64,000 nucleotides of DNA from Corynebacterium comes (GCF_009734405.1 NZ_CP046453.1:1860001-1924000), one strand, 5' to 3'; positions 28,101 to 37,600 are shown, numbered from the stretch's first letter. Notes: generated by a model from the sequence alone, not told the origin. Made by a program: numbers and translations.

Positions 28101-28343
28101 AAGCTCCGCCAGTTCCGCCGCCACACCCTCGAACTGCGGCGCGCGCACCAGTTCGGTGGCGGTGATGCCGTGGATGTGGGAGTTGTCGATGTCGCGCCCC
28201 GGCTGCACCAGCGTCTGCCACGTCGCCTCCTGCCGGAGGTCCCGGTCGAGCAGGACCACGCCGATCTCCAGGATCCGGTCGGACGGTCCCAACCCGGTGG
28301 TCTCCAGGTCGACGACGGCGACGGGGTGCGGAACGAGCGGCAT
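25140..28343 (-). CDS. Large DEDD exonuclease with BRCT and sigma-like HTH segments
   Basis: A 1067-residue multidomain protein. Residues 1-165 are a DnaQ/epsilon-type 3'-5' exonuclease (VVDLETTGLGPSDRILEIG, IVAHNAPFDTRFL, HAALADASATADLY). Next comes a helical TerB-like stretch (about 245-305), then a BRCT domain (about 315-395, VTFTGALTLGRDTWEQRA). Around residues 595-640 a segment ending in VTRERIRQLETRLKRRL closely resembles sigma-70 region 4. The rest, to about 1067, is helical with winged-helix-like parts. Similar long proteins occur in corynebacteria, but the role is not known; DNA repair is likely. The ATG at 28343 is chosen because the exonuclease motif starts there. Confidence 0.85.
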   Translation of the reverse strand: MPLVPHPVAVVDLETTGLGPSDRILEIGVVLLDRDLRQEATWQTLVQPGRDIDNSHIHGITATELVRAPQFEGVAAELAELLGGRVIVAHNAPFDTRFLAAEYARLDVDLPGGTGWSQCTRILSRRLLPGAPQRLSECLDSVGLGNDRPHAALADASATADLYRTLVTRHSATQGTATPLQWPAPVDIPRQQLCLRGESESDHWLERVSANVPATGVAEVDGYRSLLRGALLDASLSVSEIEQLVAASERAGLSREEVNDIHLDYLRQLAVEAWADGVVTATERTQLHDIAVQLAVDPASVDALIAEPVYGEAEDVGLRPGDRVTFTGALTLGRDTWEQRARAAGLEVAAVTRLSALVVAANPDTMSVKARKARDHGVPIVDETTFARMLRDLVPLDPAPEAPEESPPSFSSVFPWLDNLGVDPSGPDDIAHAWLQRHRNVPLREISPRLDPAEVPDSLPRTGAVIARWLNLYPRPLDASVTQLSDVPGFGRLRVHRTLVAVVHSALDTPEVQDYLPVETGDIYLDDPQGPAPQPGVQTVVEWLALLGQLPHLPRETAPPTVAHALDTLAEDPYWSDPATAAIHRSRAELAARIGHDARDLDIFTGRILGKETLEEIGSRHQVTRERIRQLETRLKRRLVEPDDSIHLVLDALGRRFGVLAPLADLRRELPALMGEGPVAGNPMLDTLEWLADEWEISGDWFQRAGFADDLAAALSDFADDFGVVALPAVADNLGVDAHVLRTRLAGEATLYGDHILTRNRSTQDRAAALLAIEGEPLSSLDIVERLGDTNPRTLTNAMSADDRITRTGRDRWALRDWGMEEYSSLAEWIGRRVEGGPVPLDHLLDEAVTTLGVAESSVRLYASSADFQTVDGQVSRAEEIQEVDADPTETPGLYRIGEDLVWLTTVTSDHLRGSGSGIPRGVAAALQVQMLDKRTLPSPLGEQTVSMSRTGATISTIRRFLEAAGISQGERIWLTFSGEGGFDVQHATPRREGLSGIAEVLNATGLDTWINPADPGALGRISRAVGLDPAAPRRRLVSRFRYRRQDDIADQITELPTREEPSSAHP

Positions 28344-28389
28344 GGGAAACTCCACGGTGAGAGGGCGGAAACGATGACAGGTCCGGACC

Positions 28390-29268
28390 TTAACCGGTGA
28401 CCCCGACATGGGGCTGATACTCCGCCCCCGGGATCACACGGTCAAGGACGGCCTGGATGGCGGGCATGGAGGTGTATGACATGGTCATCTGAGCCCCCTC
28501 CGGTTCGGAACAGGCCACGTCCCGGTCCGAATCACGGGTGCCGGACACGAGTCCGACGATGACGCGGTGGCCGTCGAAATCGGCGTACACCGGGCCACCG
28601 GAGTCGCCCGCACGCGCACACACCTGGGCGGTGGCGGCCACGGCGCTCAGCTCCACCCCGTTGTGGTCGGCGAGGATCTCCACGCCGACCGGGTTGATCG
28701 GTTCGCCGCAGGTCTCGCCCGTGGTCATGCCGAACTTGCAGATGACCTCCGGCAGCTCACCGACAGTCTCCGCGACGATCGTGTCGGCCTGCGGGTCCGG
28801 GGAAGACATCCGGTACCAGGGGTTGGTGATCTCGATGACGCCGACGTCCAGGCGGCTGGATGCCTCGTCGTAGAGATCGGAGTAGATGAACGTGCCCACC
28901 GGGGCGCTGAAGTCGGCCTCGACTCCGTCAACCGTTGCCCACACCTGATTGCCGGGCATCCCGCAGTGGGAGGCGGTCACGGCGTACCCACGGTCGCCTG
29001 CGGTGAAGCTGTAGGCCACGGTGCACTGCCCGACCTCGATGGTCTCCCCGGGAACCGGCACCGTCTTCGTGATGGTCACCCCGGTCCCCGGCGCCCAGGG
29101 GCTGGCCGTCGGCGCACGGAATTCGGTCGGTACCTGCCGGGGTGCCGCCGCCACCACCTCTGCAATCGGGGTGGGGTTCTCTGCCTGGTCCGTCACGGAC
29201 CAGGCGATGAGCGAGCCCACGCACGCGGCGGTCACCGCGGCCAGGCCCGCCCAGACGCGGGTGTTCAC
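28390..29268 (-). CDS. Secreted chymotrypsin-like serine protease
   Basis: A 292-residue protein with an N-terminal signal or anchor helix (about 6-24) and an S1-type fold. The triad can be placed as His in VTASHCG, Asp in SRLDVGVIE and Ser in AGDSGGPVY. Cysteines flank His and Ser as in alpha-lytic-type enzymes. The GTG start overlaps the stop of a 45-residue upstream gene (GTGA), so translation is coupled. Confidence 0.88.
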   Translation of the reverse strand: MNTRVWAGLAAVTAACVGSLIAWSVTDQAENPTPIAEVVAAAPRQVPTEFRAPTASPWAPGTGVTITKTVPVPGETIEVGQCTVAYSFTAGDRGYAVTASHCGMPGNQVWATVDGVEADFSAPVGTFIYSDLYDEASSRLDVGVIEITNPWYRMSSPDPQADTIVAETVGELPEVICKFGMTTGETCGEPINPVGVEILADHNGVELSAVAATAQVCARAGDSGGPVYADFDGHRVIVGLVSGTRDSDRDVACSEPEGAQMTMSYTSMPAIQAVLDRVIPGAEYQPHVGVTG

Positions 29269-29402
29269 TGCTGGTCTGCGCCGTCTTCCTCAGCAGCCTG
29301 CTCAGCCGCTTCCTCAGCTGCTCTGGCCTTGATCTGGGCGGCGAACTTCTCGGGATCGAAATCCTCGAAGTACTCCTGGCTCATCTTGAATTCCATGCCC
29401 AT
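29265..29402 (-). CDS. Small acidic, alanine-rich protein between thrC and the protease
   Basis: A 45-residue frame (starting MGMEFKMSQEYFEDFDPEKF, then a Glu/Ala/Gln-rich helix) begins 9 nt after the thrC stop and ends in a TGA that overlaps the protease GTG. A GGAGG lies 13 nt before the ATG; a second ATG is two codons on. Tight packing on both sides argues that it is a real gene. I recognise no family. Confidence 0.65.
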   Translation of the reverse strand: MGMEFKMSQEYFEDFDPEKFAAQIKARAAEEAAEQAAEEDGADQQ

Positions 29403-29410
29403 GGTGAGTG

Positions 29411-30871
29411 CTAGACCTCCGTCGTGCGGATGGAGTCGGTGATGAACTTCTTGACGGTCTCGGCGTCGTTCGGCAGGTCGGTGACATGACGCTCTGCGTC
29501 GAGGACGTCCGCGAAACGTGCCGGGGTCTCCGGCTGCTGTCCGGTGGCCTCCTCGATCGTCTCGGCGAACTTCACCGGCAGCGCGGTCTCCAGGCAGACG
29601 ATCGGCGTGTCGATCTCTCCACGCCAGTCACGCGCGACCTTCACGCCGTCGGCGGTGTGGGGGTCCAGCATGACGCCGAGACGCTCGAAGGTGTCACGGA
29701 TGGTGGCCACGCGGTCGGCGTGGGTGGAACGGCCGGAGGCGAAACCGAAGCCGGTCGGATCGGTGGCGGCGGGGAAGGCGGGGTCCCCGGACACCGAGAA
29801 GCCACCGTTGCGGACCCGGACGCCGAAGTAGTCTGCGATGCGGGCGGCGTCACGGCCCAGCAGATCGAAGACGAAACGCTCGAAGTTGGAGGCACGCGAG
29901 ATGTCCATCGACGGCGAGGAGGTGGCCAGGGTCTCGTCGGCCGGACGCGGGCGGTAGTCGCCGGTGCGGAAGAACTCGTCCAGGACGTCGTTCTCGTTGG
30001 TGGCGACAATGAGGCGGTCGATGGGCAGGCCCATCTGGCGGGCGATGTGGCCTGCGCAGATGTCGCCGAAGTTGCCGGTGGGCACGGAGAAGGAGACCTT
30101 CTGGTCGTTGCTCGCGGTGAGCCGGAGCCAGGAGGAGACGTAGTAGACGACCTGCGCCATCAGGCGTGCCCAGTTGATGGAGTTGACCGCGCCGATGCGG
30201 TTGTCGCGCTTGAAGTCGGCGTCGGCGGAGACGGCCTTGACCACGTCCTGGCAGTCGTCGAAGACGCCGTCGAGGGCGATGTTGAAGATGTTCGGATCTT
30301 CCAGGCCGAACATCTGGGCCTGCTGGAACGGCGTCATGCGGCCGGCCGGGGTGAGCATGAACACCCGGATGCCCTTACGCCCGCGCATGGCGTACTCCGC
30401 CGAGGAACCGGTGTCGCCGGAGGTCGCCCCGAGGATGTTCAGGGTCTCGCCGCGACGGGCAAGCTCGTACTCGAAGAGCTCACCGAGCAGCTGCATCGCC
30501 ATGTCCTTGAAGGCGGCGGTCGGCCCCTCGGAGAGGTGCCCGATCCACAGTCCGTCCTCGAGTTCGGTCACGGGGACGATGTCCTCGTGGGCGAACTTCG
30601 GGGAGGTGTAGGCGCGCGCGGTGATCGCCTCGATATCCGCTGCCGGGATATCGTCGATGAAGAGCTTGAGCACCTCGGCCGCCAGGGCCGCGTAGCCCTT
30701 GTCAGCCAGCAGTGCCCGCCACTGAGTCAGCTGGTCATCGCTGATCTGCGGGTACTCGGCGGGCAGGTAGAGGCCACCGTCGGGAGCCAGGCCACCGAGC
30801 AGGATGTCGGTGAACTTGGCGGGCGTACGGGAGGAGTCGCGCGTCGAAATGTAATCCACGGGCTCAACCAT
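29411..30871 (-). CDS. thrC: Threonine synthase
   Basis: Converts O-phosphohomoserine to threonine with PLP, the last step of threonine synthesis. The 486 residues match the long corynebacterial/fungal-type enzyme. The N-terminal DYISTRDSSRTPAKFTDILL is diagnostic, and the PLP lysine is Lys122 in TAAFKDMAM. Start is ATG at 30871; a GTG four codons on would match the start used in C. glutamicum. It is divergent from the MFS gene. Confidence 0.96.
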   Translation of the reverse strand: MVEPVDYISTRDSSRTPAKFTDILLGGLAPDGGLYLPAEYPQISDDQLTQWRALLADKGYAALAAEVLKLFIDDIPAADIEAITARAYTSPKFAHEDIVPVTELEDGLWIGHLSEGPTAAFKDMAMQLLGELFEYELARRGETLNILGATSGDTGSSAEYAMRGRKGIRVFMLTPAGRMTPFQQAQMFGLEDPNIFNIALDGVFDDCQDVVKAVSADADFKRDNRIGAVNSINWARLMAQVVYYVSSWLRLTASNDQKVSFSVPTGNFGDICAGHIARQMGLPIDRLIVATNENDVLDEFFRTGDYRPRPADETLATSSPSMDISRASNFERFVFDLLGRDAARIADYFGVRVRNGGFSVSGDPAFPAATDPTGFGFASGRSTHADRVATIRDTFERLGVMLDPHTADGVKVARDWRGEIDTPIVCLETALPVKFAETIEEATGQQPETPARFADVLDAERHVTDLPNDAETVKKFITDSIRTTEV

Positions 30872-31039
30872 ACTTCGCCCGGCCACGAAGGTGCTCATCA
30901 TCCCACCCGCGGTGCGTGGCCGGAGGTGCCGGAAGCGCGCCCCGCCGACCGGGCTCGGGAGATCGACGATGACGGGCTGGGCGAGAAAAAGGGCGTCGAC
31001 AAGCAACGCACGGTAACGCCACGGTCTAAGGTGCCACGT

Positions 31040-32401
31040 ATGACCAACCCGCTGCTGATCCCGCACCCCCGTACACAGGTGACCCGCAAGGCGCTCATCG
31101 TCTGGGTGACCGCGGTGCTGGTTTACGTGGTGGCCATCACCGGGCGTACCTCCTTCGGTGTCGCCTCGGTGGACGCGATCGAGCGGTTCGGTGTCGACGC
31201 CTCCCGTATCGCCGTGTTCACCGCGGTGCAGATCGGTGTGTACGCGGCCGCACAGATTCCGGTGGGGATGCTCATCGACCGCTTCGGGCCCCGGAAGCTC
31301 CTCTTCGTCGGCGCGCTGATCATGGCGGCGGGCCAGGTGCTCCTGGGCTTCACCACCTCCTACTGGGTGGCCATCGGCGCGCGCGTGCTCATCGGTGCCG
31401 GCGATGCGACGGCTTTCCTGTCCGTGATGCGGATCCTCCCCTACTGGTTCCCGCTGAAGAAGACGCCGCTGTTCACCCAGATGACCGCGGCGCTCGGCCA
31501 GGTCGGCCAGTTCCTCTCCGCCGTGCCCTTCCTGGCGCTGCTGCACGGCCCCGGCTGGACCACCGCCTTCCTCAGCCTCGGTGCCGTCGGCGTACTCATC
31601 GCCATCGCGGCCGGCGTCGCCGTCGCCGATTCCCCCGAGTCCTGGGCGGCGGCCAAGGACGCCAAGGACCCTGACCATGTCCCCGGGCAGAAGGCCCCGG
31701 CCGAGAAGATACCCCTCGGACGGCTGCTCCTCATGGTGCTGCGGGAGCCTCTGTGCTGGCAGGGATTCTTCAACCACTACTCGGCGATGCTCCTGCAGAT
31801 CGTGTTCACGCTGCTGTGGAGCGCGCCGCTGATCACCCTGGGTATGGGGCTGCCCGCCTCCGCCATCGGCATGGTGTTGACCATCAACGTCCTCGCCTCC
31901 ATCGCCGCCGGCCCGATCCTGGGCCCCGTCTCCGCCCGCCTGGGGCACAACCGCGTTCTGGCGTCGATCCTCTTCTCCGGATTCATCGGCCTGGCGTGGA
32001 TCATTTTCTTCCTGCCCGCCGAGCCCCGCGGCATCACGGCGTTGATCATCGTCAACATCATCATGGCCTTCTTCACCCCGTCCTCGAACTTCGGTTTCGA
32101 CGACATCCGCGAAAGCCTGGACCGTCGCATCGTCGCCACCGCCACCGGCATGGCCAACATGGGTGGCTTCCTTGCCGGGATGTTCGCCGCCCAGGCAGTC
32201 GGCCTGCTGCTCGACTACTCCTCCGACGGGCGGGCCTACACGTGGACGGACTTCCGCTTCGCCTGGTGGGCAGTCATCGTGACGTGGGGCATCGGCATGA
32301 CCGGTCTGATCACATCCCGCATCATCGTTTCTCGACGCCGCGCCGCCGGCTCCAGGTCAGGCCGCGGCACCGTCCGGGTGGTGGACAGCTCCGAGGAGTA
32401 G
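31040..32401 (+). CDS. Major facilitator superfamily transporter
   Basis: A 453-residue, 12-helix permease with the MFS loop motif GMLIDRFGPRK between helices 2 and 3. The substrate cannot be told; the family of nitrate/nitrite or sugar-phosphate type MFS proteins is a possible relative. TAAGGT at 31027-31032 lies 7 nt before the ATG, so a leaderless mRNA is likely. Divergent from thrC. Confidence 0.88.
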   Translation: MTNPLLIPHPRTQVTRKALIVWVTAVLVYVVAITGRTSFGVASVDAIERFGVDASRIAVFTAVQIGVYAAAQIPVGMLIDRFGPRKLLFVGALIMAAGQVLLGFTTSYWVAIGARVLIGAGDATAFLSVMRILPYWFPLKKTPLFTQMTAALGQVGQFLSAVPFLALLHGPGWTTAFLSLGAVGVLIAIAAGVAVADSPESWAAAKDAKDPDHVPGQKAPAEKIPLGRLLLMVLREPLCWQGFFNHYSAMLLQIVFTLLWSAPLITLGMGLPASAIGMVLTINVLASIAAGPILGPVSARLGHNRVLASILFSGFIGLAWIIFFLPAEPRGITALIIVNIIMAFFTPSSNFGFDDIRESLDRRIVATATGMANMGGFLAGMFAAQAVGLLLDYSSDGRAYTWTDFRFAWWAVIVTWGIGMTGLITSRIIVSRRRAAGSRSGRGTVRVVDSSEE

Positions 32402-32478
32402 ATCCTTCGGTGGCGCCGCCACCCCCGCAGTGACAGACGATTTACAGGTTACGTCAAGTAAAGTGCCAGAATAGGCGG

Positions 32479-33078
32479 ATGCGTACAACCATCATCGGCC
32501 TTGTCACCGCCCTCGCGGTGACTCTTGGCGCCGTTCAGCCTGCCTCTGCCCAGACCTCTGCGATCATGTCGACGCAGCTCAGCACCGAGACTTCCTCGTC
32601 CGACAGCACTGATCCCGATTCCGGGCTCTCCAGTGGCAGCTCATCGGAGTCGTCCACGGACGCCACAGAATCCGATTCAGGTTCTTCGGACAGCGAACTC
32701 ACCGCCGTCATCGGCGTCCTCGCGGTTGCCGGCCTGATCGCAGGCGGTCTTTACTGGGCAGTCCAGCAGCACATCATCCCGAACCCGCTGCCCGGCATCA
32801 TCCCGGGACCGCCGGCACCGCAGCAGGCACCCGCCCCGGCCCCTTCACCGGCGCCTGCTCCTGCTCCGGCCCCCGCTCCGGTCTACCAGGCACCGCAGCC
32901 GGCACCCGCCCCCGCACCGGTCTACCAGGCCCCCGCCCCGGCACCTGCCAACAACAACGTCTACTACAGGAACTGTGCCGCAGTCCGCGCCGCAGGCAAG
33001 GCCCCGCTCTACCGCGGCCAGCCCGGCTACGAGGCTCCGCGCCTGGACCGCGACTACGACGGCATCGCCTGCGAATAG
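32479..33078 (+). CDS. Secreted or membrane-anchored protein with excalibur calcium-binding domain
   Basis: A 199-residue protein. A signal peptide ends near AxA (PASAQ, about residue 25). A Ser/Asp-rich stretch, a hydrophobic helix (about 75-95) and a Pro/Ala-rich linker with two VYQAP repeats follow. The C-terminus (about 165-199) is an excalibur domain ending DRDYDGIACE, which resembles a calcium-binding loop. The layout suggests a cell-wall spanning linker with an exposed domain. Function is unknown. Confidence 0.85.
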   Translation: MRTTIIGLVTALAVTLGAVQPASAQTSAIMSTQLSTETSSSDSTDPDSGLSSGSSSESSTDATESDSGSSDSELTAVIGVLAVAGLIAGGLYWAVQQHIIPNPLPGIIPGPPAPQQAPAPAPSPAPAPAPAPAPVYQAPQPAPAPAPVYQAPAPAPANNNVYYRNCAAVRAAGKAPLYRGQPGYEAPRLDRDYDGIACE

Positions 33079-33107
33079 GACGCCAGTCTTCTGGAGTGGT
33101 ACTTCCT

Positions 33108-33145
33108 GATGCCGTCGCCGGAATGGGTGGCGGCATCTATTTTTC
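33108..33145 (+). terminator. Terminator after the excalibur gene
   Basis: Arms GATGCCGTCGCC (33108-33119) and GGTGGCGGCATC (33126-33137), with two mismatched positions and a 6-nt loop, are followed by TATTTTTCT. Confidence 0.7.
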
Positions 33146-33148
33146 TCT

Positions 33149-33262
33149 GTGCTTCTAGACGCCAACGAGGCCCCGCAAGCCAACTTCCGCCCCATCCGCC
33201 ACGAACGGCCGTATCAACCCTGGTCTCGGCCTGATGGTGCTGATGTCGTCGCCTGCGAGTGA
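33149..33262 (+). pseudogene. Decayed excalibur-domain remnant
   Basis: The frame starting at GTG 33149 ends with FRPIRHERPYQPWSRPDGA then DVVACE and a stop. This follows the excalibur pattern (APIR, P-G-Y, DRDxDG, ACE) with gaps and the calcium-loop aspartates partly lost. It lies just behind the intact excalibur gene and has no signal peptide or ribosome binding site. I read it as the degraded tail of a duplicated gene. Confidence 0.45.
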
Positions 33263-33267
33263 CCCCC

Positions 33268-33972
33268 TCAGCCCAGGATGTAGCGGATCGTCCCCTGCGG
33301 GTCCTCGAGGAACTCCCGCATGGCGAGGACCGCCTCCGCCTCCTCGAAGACGGTCTCCGAGATGCCTTTCTCGGTGATCTCGATGATCGAGGCGTCGGGG
33401 ATGGCCATCATGATCGGCGAGTGCGTGGCGATGATGAACTGCCCGCCACGCTTCACGGCCTGATCGATCTCCGCGACAAGCGCCATCTGACGCACGATGG
33501 ACAGACCCGATTCAGGTTCGTCGAAGATGTAGAGTCCGGCGCCCTCCATCTGCTCGGCCAGGATGGACATCACGGATTCGCCGTGGGACATCTCGTGCAG
33601 GGAGGGCTCGTCCTCCTGGAGGGTGTCAAGGACGGTGACCGTGTCGTAGTGGGTCTCCGCACGCAGGAAATAACCCCGCATGGGAATGGAGCGTCCCCGC
33701 AGGGTGAGCCACTTCGACAGGGTTGATTCCGTCCGGTGGACCTGCCCCCGGAAATCCTGGTCACGCAGCGGGCCGCCCGCGGCGTCGAAACCCACGGCGA
33801 CGGCGATGGCCTCGACCAGGGTCGACTTACCCGCTCCGTTGTCACCGACGAACAGGGTGACGGGCGCGGTCAACCGCAATGCCCCGAAAGCCGCCAGGTG
33901 GCGGACCACCGGGAGCGTGCGGATGTAGGTGTCGTCCTGGATGGCCTCCAGTCGAACCGAACTGATGAACAT
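33268..33972 (-). CDS. AAA/ABC-type ATPase
   Basis: A 234-residue cytoplasmic ATPase with Walker A (VGDNGAGKST), a signature-like MSHGESVM and Walker B (YIFDEPESGLS), followed by the H-loop (ATHSP). There is no transmembrane partner nearby. It resembles the stand-alone AAA_21/AAA_23 ATPases found in many bacteria, with unknown role. Confidence 0.85.
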   Translation of the reverse strand: MFISSVRLEAIQDDTYIRTLPVVRHLAAFGALRLTAPVTLFVGDNGAGKSTLVEAIAVAVGFDAAGGPLRDQDFRGQVHRTESTLSKWLTLRGRSIPMRGYFLRAETHYDTVTVLDTLQEDEPSLHEMSHGESVMSILAEQMEGAGLYIFDEPESGLSIVRQMALVAEIDQAVKRGGQFIIATHSPIMMAIPDASIIEITEKGISETVFEEAEAVLAMREFLEDPQGTIRYILG

Positions 33973-33981
33973 GAACCCATG

Positions 33982-34170
33982 TTAATGCTCTTCGTCCTCT
34001 GCCAGCTGCGCTCCGAGCGCCATCCCCGGCGGCTCCACCTCTGCAGGTGCCAGTCCCCGGACCTCATCAATGGACTGGTCGAGGGAATGGGTGACGGCCA
34101 CCCCGCTGAACAGCGGCAGAGTGGCCAGCATGGTGGCGGCGATCGTCTGACGGATCTTCGTGGTGTCCAT
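33982..34170 (-). CDS. Small hypothetical protein with hydrophobic N-terminus
   Basis: 62 residues starting MDTTKIRQTIAATMLATLPL, which could be a signal or anchor helix, then an acidic tail (AQLAEDEEH). It lies 9 nt upstream of the ATPase gene on the same strand, so both could form one unit. No clear ribosome binding site is visible. Confidence 0.45.
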   Translation of the reverse strand: MDTTKIRQTIAATMLATLPLFSGVAVTHSLDQSIDEVRGLAPAEVEPPGMALGAQLAEDEEH

Positions 34171-34229
34171 GGCCGCCGAGGCTAGGGGGCGGACCTTCCG
34201 GCACCGTGGCAACAGCCTGGGAAGCTGAT

Positions 34230-34565
34230 TCAGCCGTTGCGGCGCGGCGGCTCCTGGCGCCCGGTGAGGATGTCGATGACGCTGCGGATCGCCGCATCTC
34301 CGATCGGCCCGGCCTGGCTGCCCCAGTTACCCGAGCTGAAAGGCCCGCGGTGACCGTGGGTGTCTTCGCCCGGTCCGGGGGTCCCGGCCGGGGCATCCGC
34401 CGCCTCGACCCGGTCGGCGGTGTCATCGGCGGTGACGGTGAGGATGTTCTCCTTGAGCACCAGGGAGACGTCGTCGTCGACGCCGGCGGTGCGGGCGGCG
34501 TCGACAAGCGCACGGAGGTCGGCGAAGGTGGCGTTGTTCAGGTCAATAGACAGGGAAACGGCCAT
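34230..34565 (-). CDS. Hypothetical protein
   Basis: 111 residues. The first 50 (SLSIDLNNATFADLRALVDA and VSLVLKENILTVTAD) could form a small alpha/beta domain; the rest is Gly/Pro-rich and probably disordered. AAGGAG lies 9 nt before the ATG. It is downstream of glnE on the same strand but 100 nt away. I recognise no family. Confidence 0.6.
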   Translation of the reverse strand: MAVSLSIDLNNATFADLRALVDAARTAGVDDDVSLVLKENILTVTADDTADRVEAADAPAGTPGPGEDTHGHRGPFSSGNWGSQAGPIGDAAIRSVIDILTGRQEPPRRNG

Positions 34566-34665
34566 GGTGTCGGCTCCTTGAGGTGGTGGTGCGGGTGGTC
34601 AAGGCCCAGCCTAAGCGTGGCCGAGGGGTCTGTCACCACCCTTAGGGGAGGTACCTGACCCCGTT

Positions 34666-37600
34666 TCAGGGCTGCATCGTCTGCTCTCCCCAGAACACCT
34701 CGTCGACGACCCGCCGGGCCTTTCTGGTCAGCCGGAGGTAGTGCTCCAGATACCCCTGGTAGTCCTCCGGGTCCCAGCCGGCGGCACCGGCCACCTGTGC
34801 GAGCGCCGGCCCCGGTCCCGGCAGCTGATCCATGCGCCGCCCCTTGACCAGCACCAGCGCGTTGCGGGCGTTGGTGGCGAAGAGCCACGCCTCCCGCAGG
34901 ATTCTCACCTGCTCGGGCGGGATGATGTTCTCCTCCGCCAGGACGTCGAGGATCTCGAGGGTGGAGGTGTTGTGCAGTCCCTCGTACTCGTGGGCGTGCC
35001 TCATCGTCAGCAGTTGAACGGTCCACTCGATGTCGGTGAGCGCTCCGCGGCCGAGTTTGGTGTGGGTGTTGCGGTCGGCGCCGTGCGGCAGCCGCTCGTC
35101 ATCGATGCGCGCCTTCATGCGACGTATCTCGCGGATGTCGCTTTCCGACGCCCCGTTCTCCGGGTAGCGGAACTCATCGATCATCCGCAGGAAGCGGGTG
35201 CCCAGTTCCTCATCGCCGGCGACGACCGTCGCACGCAGGAGAGCCTGGATCTCCCAGACCTCACCCCACTGGCGGTAGTAGCGCTCGTAGGATTCGAGGG
35301 TGCGGACCACCGCGCCGGACCTGCCCTCGGGGCGCAACCCCAGGTCAACATCGAGTGGCGGGTCGCCGGAGGGTTTGGCCAGTCGCGTACGCATCCCCTC
35401 ACAGATCCCGACGGCCCACTTCACGGCGTCGTGGTCGTCCACTCCCTCGGCTGATTCGCAGACGAACATGACGTCGGCATCCGAGCCGTAACCGAGCTCG
35501 GCCCCGCCCAGTCGGCCCATTCCGATGATCGAAATCCGGGCCGGAGGTTCCTCCAGATCATGCTGTTCGAGGCTCCACCGCACCTCGGCGAGCAGGCTGG
35601 CCTGCAGCACGGCGTCCCACACCAACGAAAGTTCCAGGCAGACCTGGTCGACGGGCATGAATCCCAGCAGGTCCGCGGAGGCGATCCTCGCCAGTTCCAC
35701 CCGCCGGAGCGACCTGGCGACGGCGACGGCCCGGTCGGGGTCCGCGTGGCGTTTCGAGGATGCCACCAGCGCCTTGTTCACCTGGTCAGGGGCCGGATCC
35801 ATGACCTTGGGCCCGGCGGTGCCGTCGCCGAGCTGCTTGATGAAGTCCGGCGAGGAGATGATCAGGTCCGAGGTGAACGGCGAGGTCCCCAGGATCCGCA
35901 TCAGCCGCTGCCCCACCACCCCCTCGTCGCGCAGCATCCGCAGGAACCACACACGGTCGTACGCCGCGTCCGAGAGTTTGCGGTAGTTGAGCAGTCCGGC
36001 GTCCGGGTCGGCGGTCTCCGACAGCCAGGTCATCAGCGTCGGCAGGAGCATGGCCTGCAGCTTCGATTTCCGCGTGCCGCCGGCCGCCAACGCCGTGAGG
36101 TGCTCGAAGGCGCGTGCCGGGTGACGGTAACCCAGGGCCGCGAGCTGCAGCTTCGCGGCCTCCGGGGAGAGGGTCAGTTCGTCGACGGACAGGTTGACCA
36201 CGGTGTGCAGCAGCGGACGGTAGAACAGCCGCGAATGCAGATCGGAGATCAGCAGTCGGATATGCCGCAGCTCACGCTGCATTGCCTCTACCGCGGACTT
36301 CTTGCCGGAGGCGTAGAACCCCGAGGTCCGCGCAAGCCAGGAGAGGTTCCTTTCGTCATCTTCAGCCGGCAGGGTGTGGGTGCGGCGCAGCCGGTGCAGT
36401 TGCAGGCGGTGCTCCAGCAGCCGGAGGAACTCATAGGCCTCGATCAGCTGGTGGCCGTCCTCCCGCCCGACATAGCCGCCGGCGACCAGTGCGGACAACG
36501 CCTCCACCGTCGACAGCACCCGCAGTGAATCATCCGAACGGCCGTGGACGAGCTGGAGCAGCTGGACCGCGAACTCTACGTCGCGCAGCCCGCCGACGCC
36601 GAGCTTCAGCTCGCGCTCCCGCATCGCCTCCGGCACGTTCTCCAGGACGCGGCGTCGCATGGCCTGGACGTCATCGACAAACGAGTCGCGTTGCGACGCC
36701 GCCCACACCATCGGCGCCAACGCCGCCAGGTAGGCACGCCCGAGATCCATCGCGCCGGTCATCGGTCTGGCCTTCAGCAGCGCCTGGAACTCCCAGGTCT
36801 CCGCCCACCGCTTGTAGTAGGCGACGTGGCTGTCCAGTGTCCGCACGAGCGCACCGGACTTGCCCTCGGGGCGCAGGTTGGCGTCGACGTCGAAGAACGC
36901 CTTCGACCCGATGCGCATGAACTCCCCCGCCAGGCGGGTGGCCTTCGGGGTGGGAGGTTCTGCGACGAAGATGACGTCGACGTCAGAGATGTAGTTCAGT
37001 TCGCCGGCACCGCACTTGCCCATCGCCATGATCGCCAGGCGTGTATCCACGCCCCCCTCATCCCCGTAGACACCCGCCACCGCGACCGCGAGGGCGGCGG
37101 TGAGGGCGGCGTCGGCAAGCGAGGTGAGCAGACCCGTCACCGTGGTGAACGAGAGTTGGGGTTGTTCGGTACCCTGTCCGCGGCGGGCGACGAACGTGCC
37201 GGCAAGATCGTGCGCCGTGAGGCGCATGATGAGGGTGCGGTAGGTCAGCTTGAGGGTGGTCGAGGCCTCCTGGCCGGTGAGACGTGCGCGGTAGGTGCCG
37301 GGTGTTCTCAAGTCCGTGGTGGCCGTGTCCGCCTCGACCTCCGTCTCCTCCCCCACCCCGAAAGTCGCAGGTACCGCATCCACGCAGCCGAGCAGCACCT
37401 GCATGAGCTCCTCCGGGGTGGGCAGCGGGCGCGCGAGTTCCTGCCAGAGGTGCGGGTTGGCGGCCAGGTGGTCGCCGAGTGCGGTGGATCCGCCCAGCAG
37501 CGCGAACAGTCGCACACGCAGAGCGGGGTCGCTCCGGAGCGCACGGTCCAGCTCGGCGCGGGCGTCGCCCAGGGCAGACATGACCCGGATGAGCGTGTTC

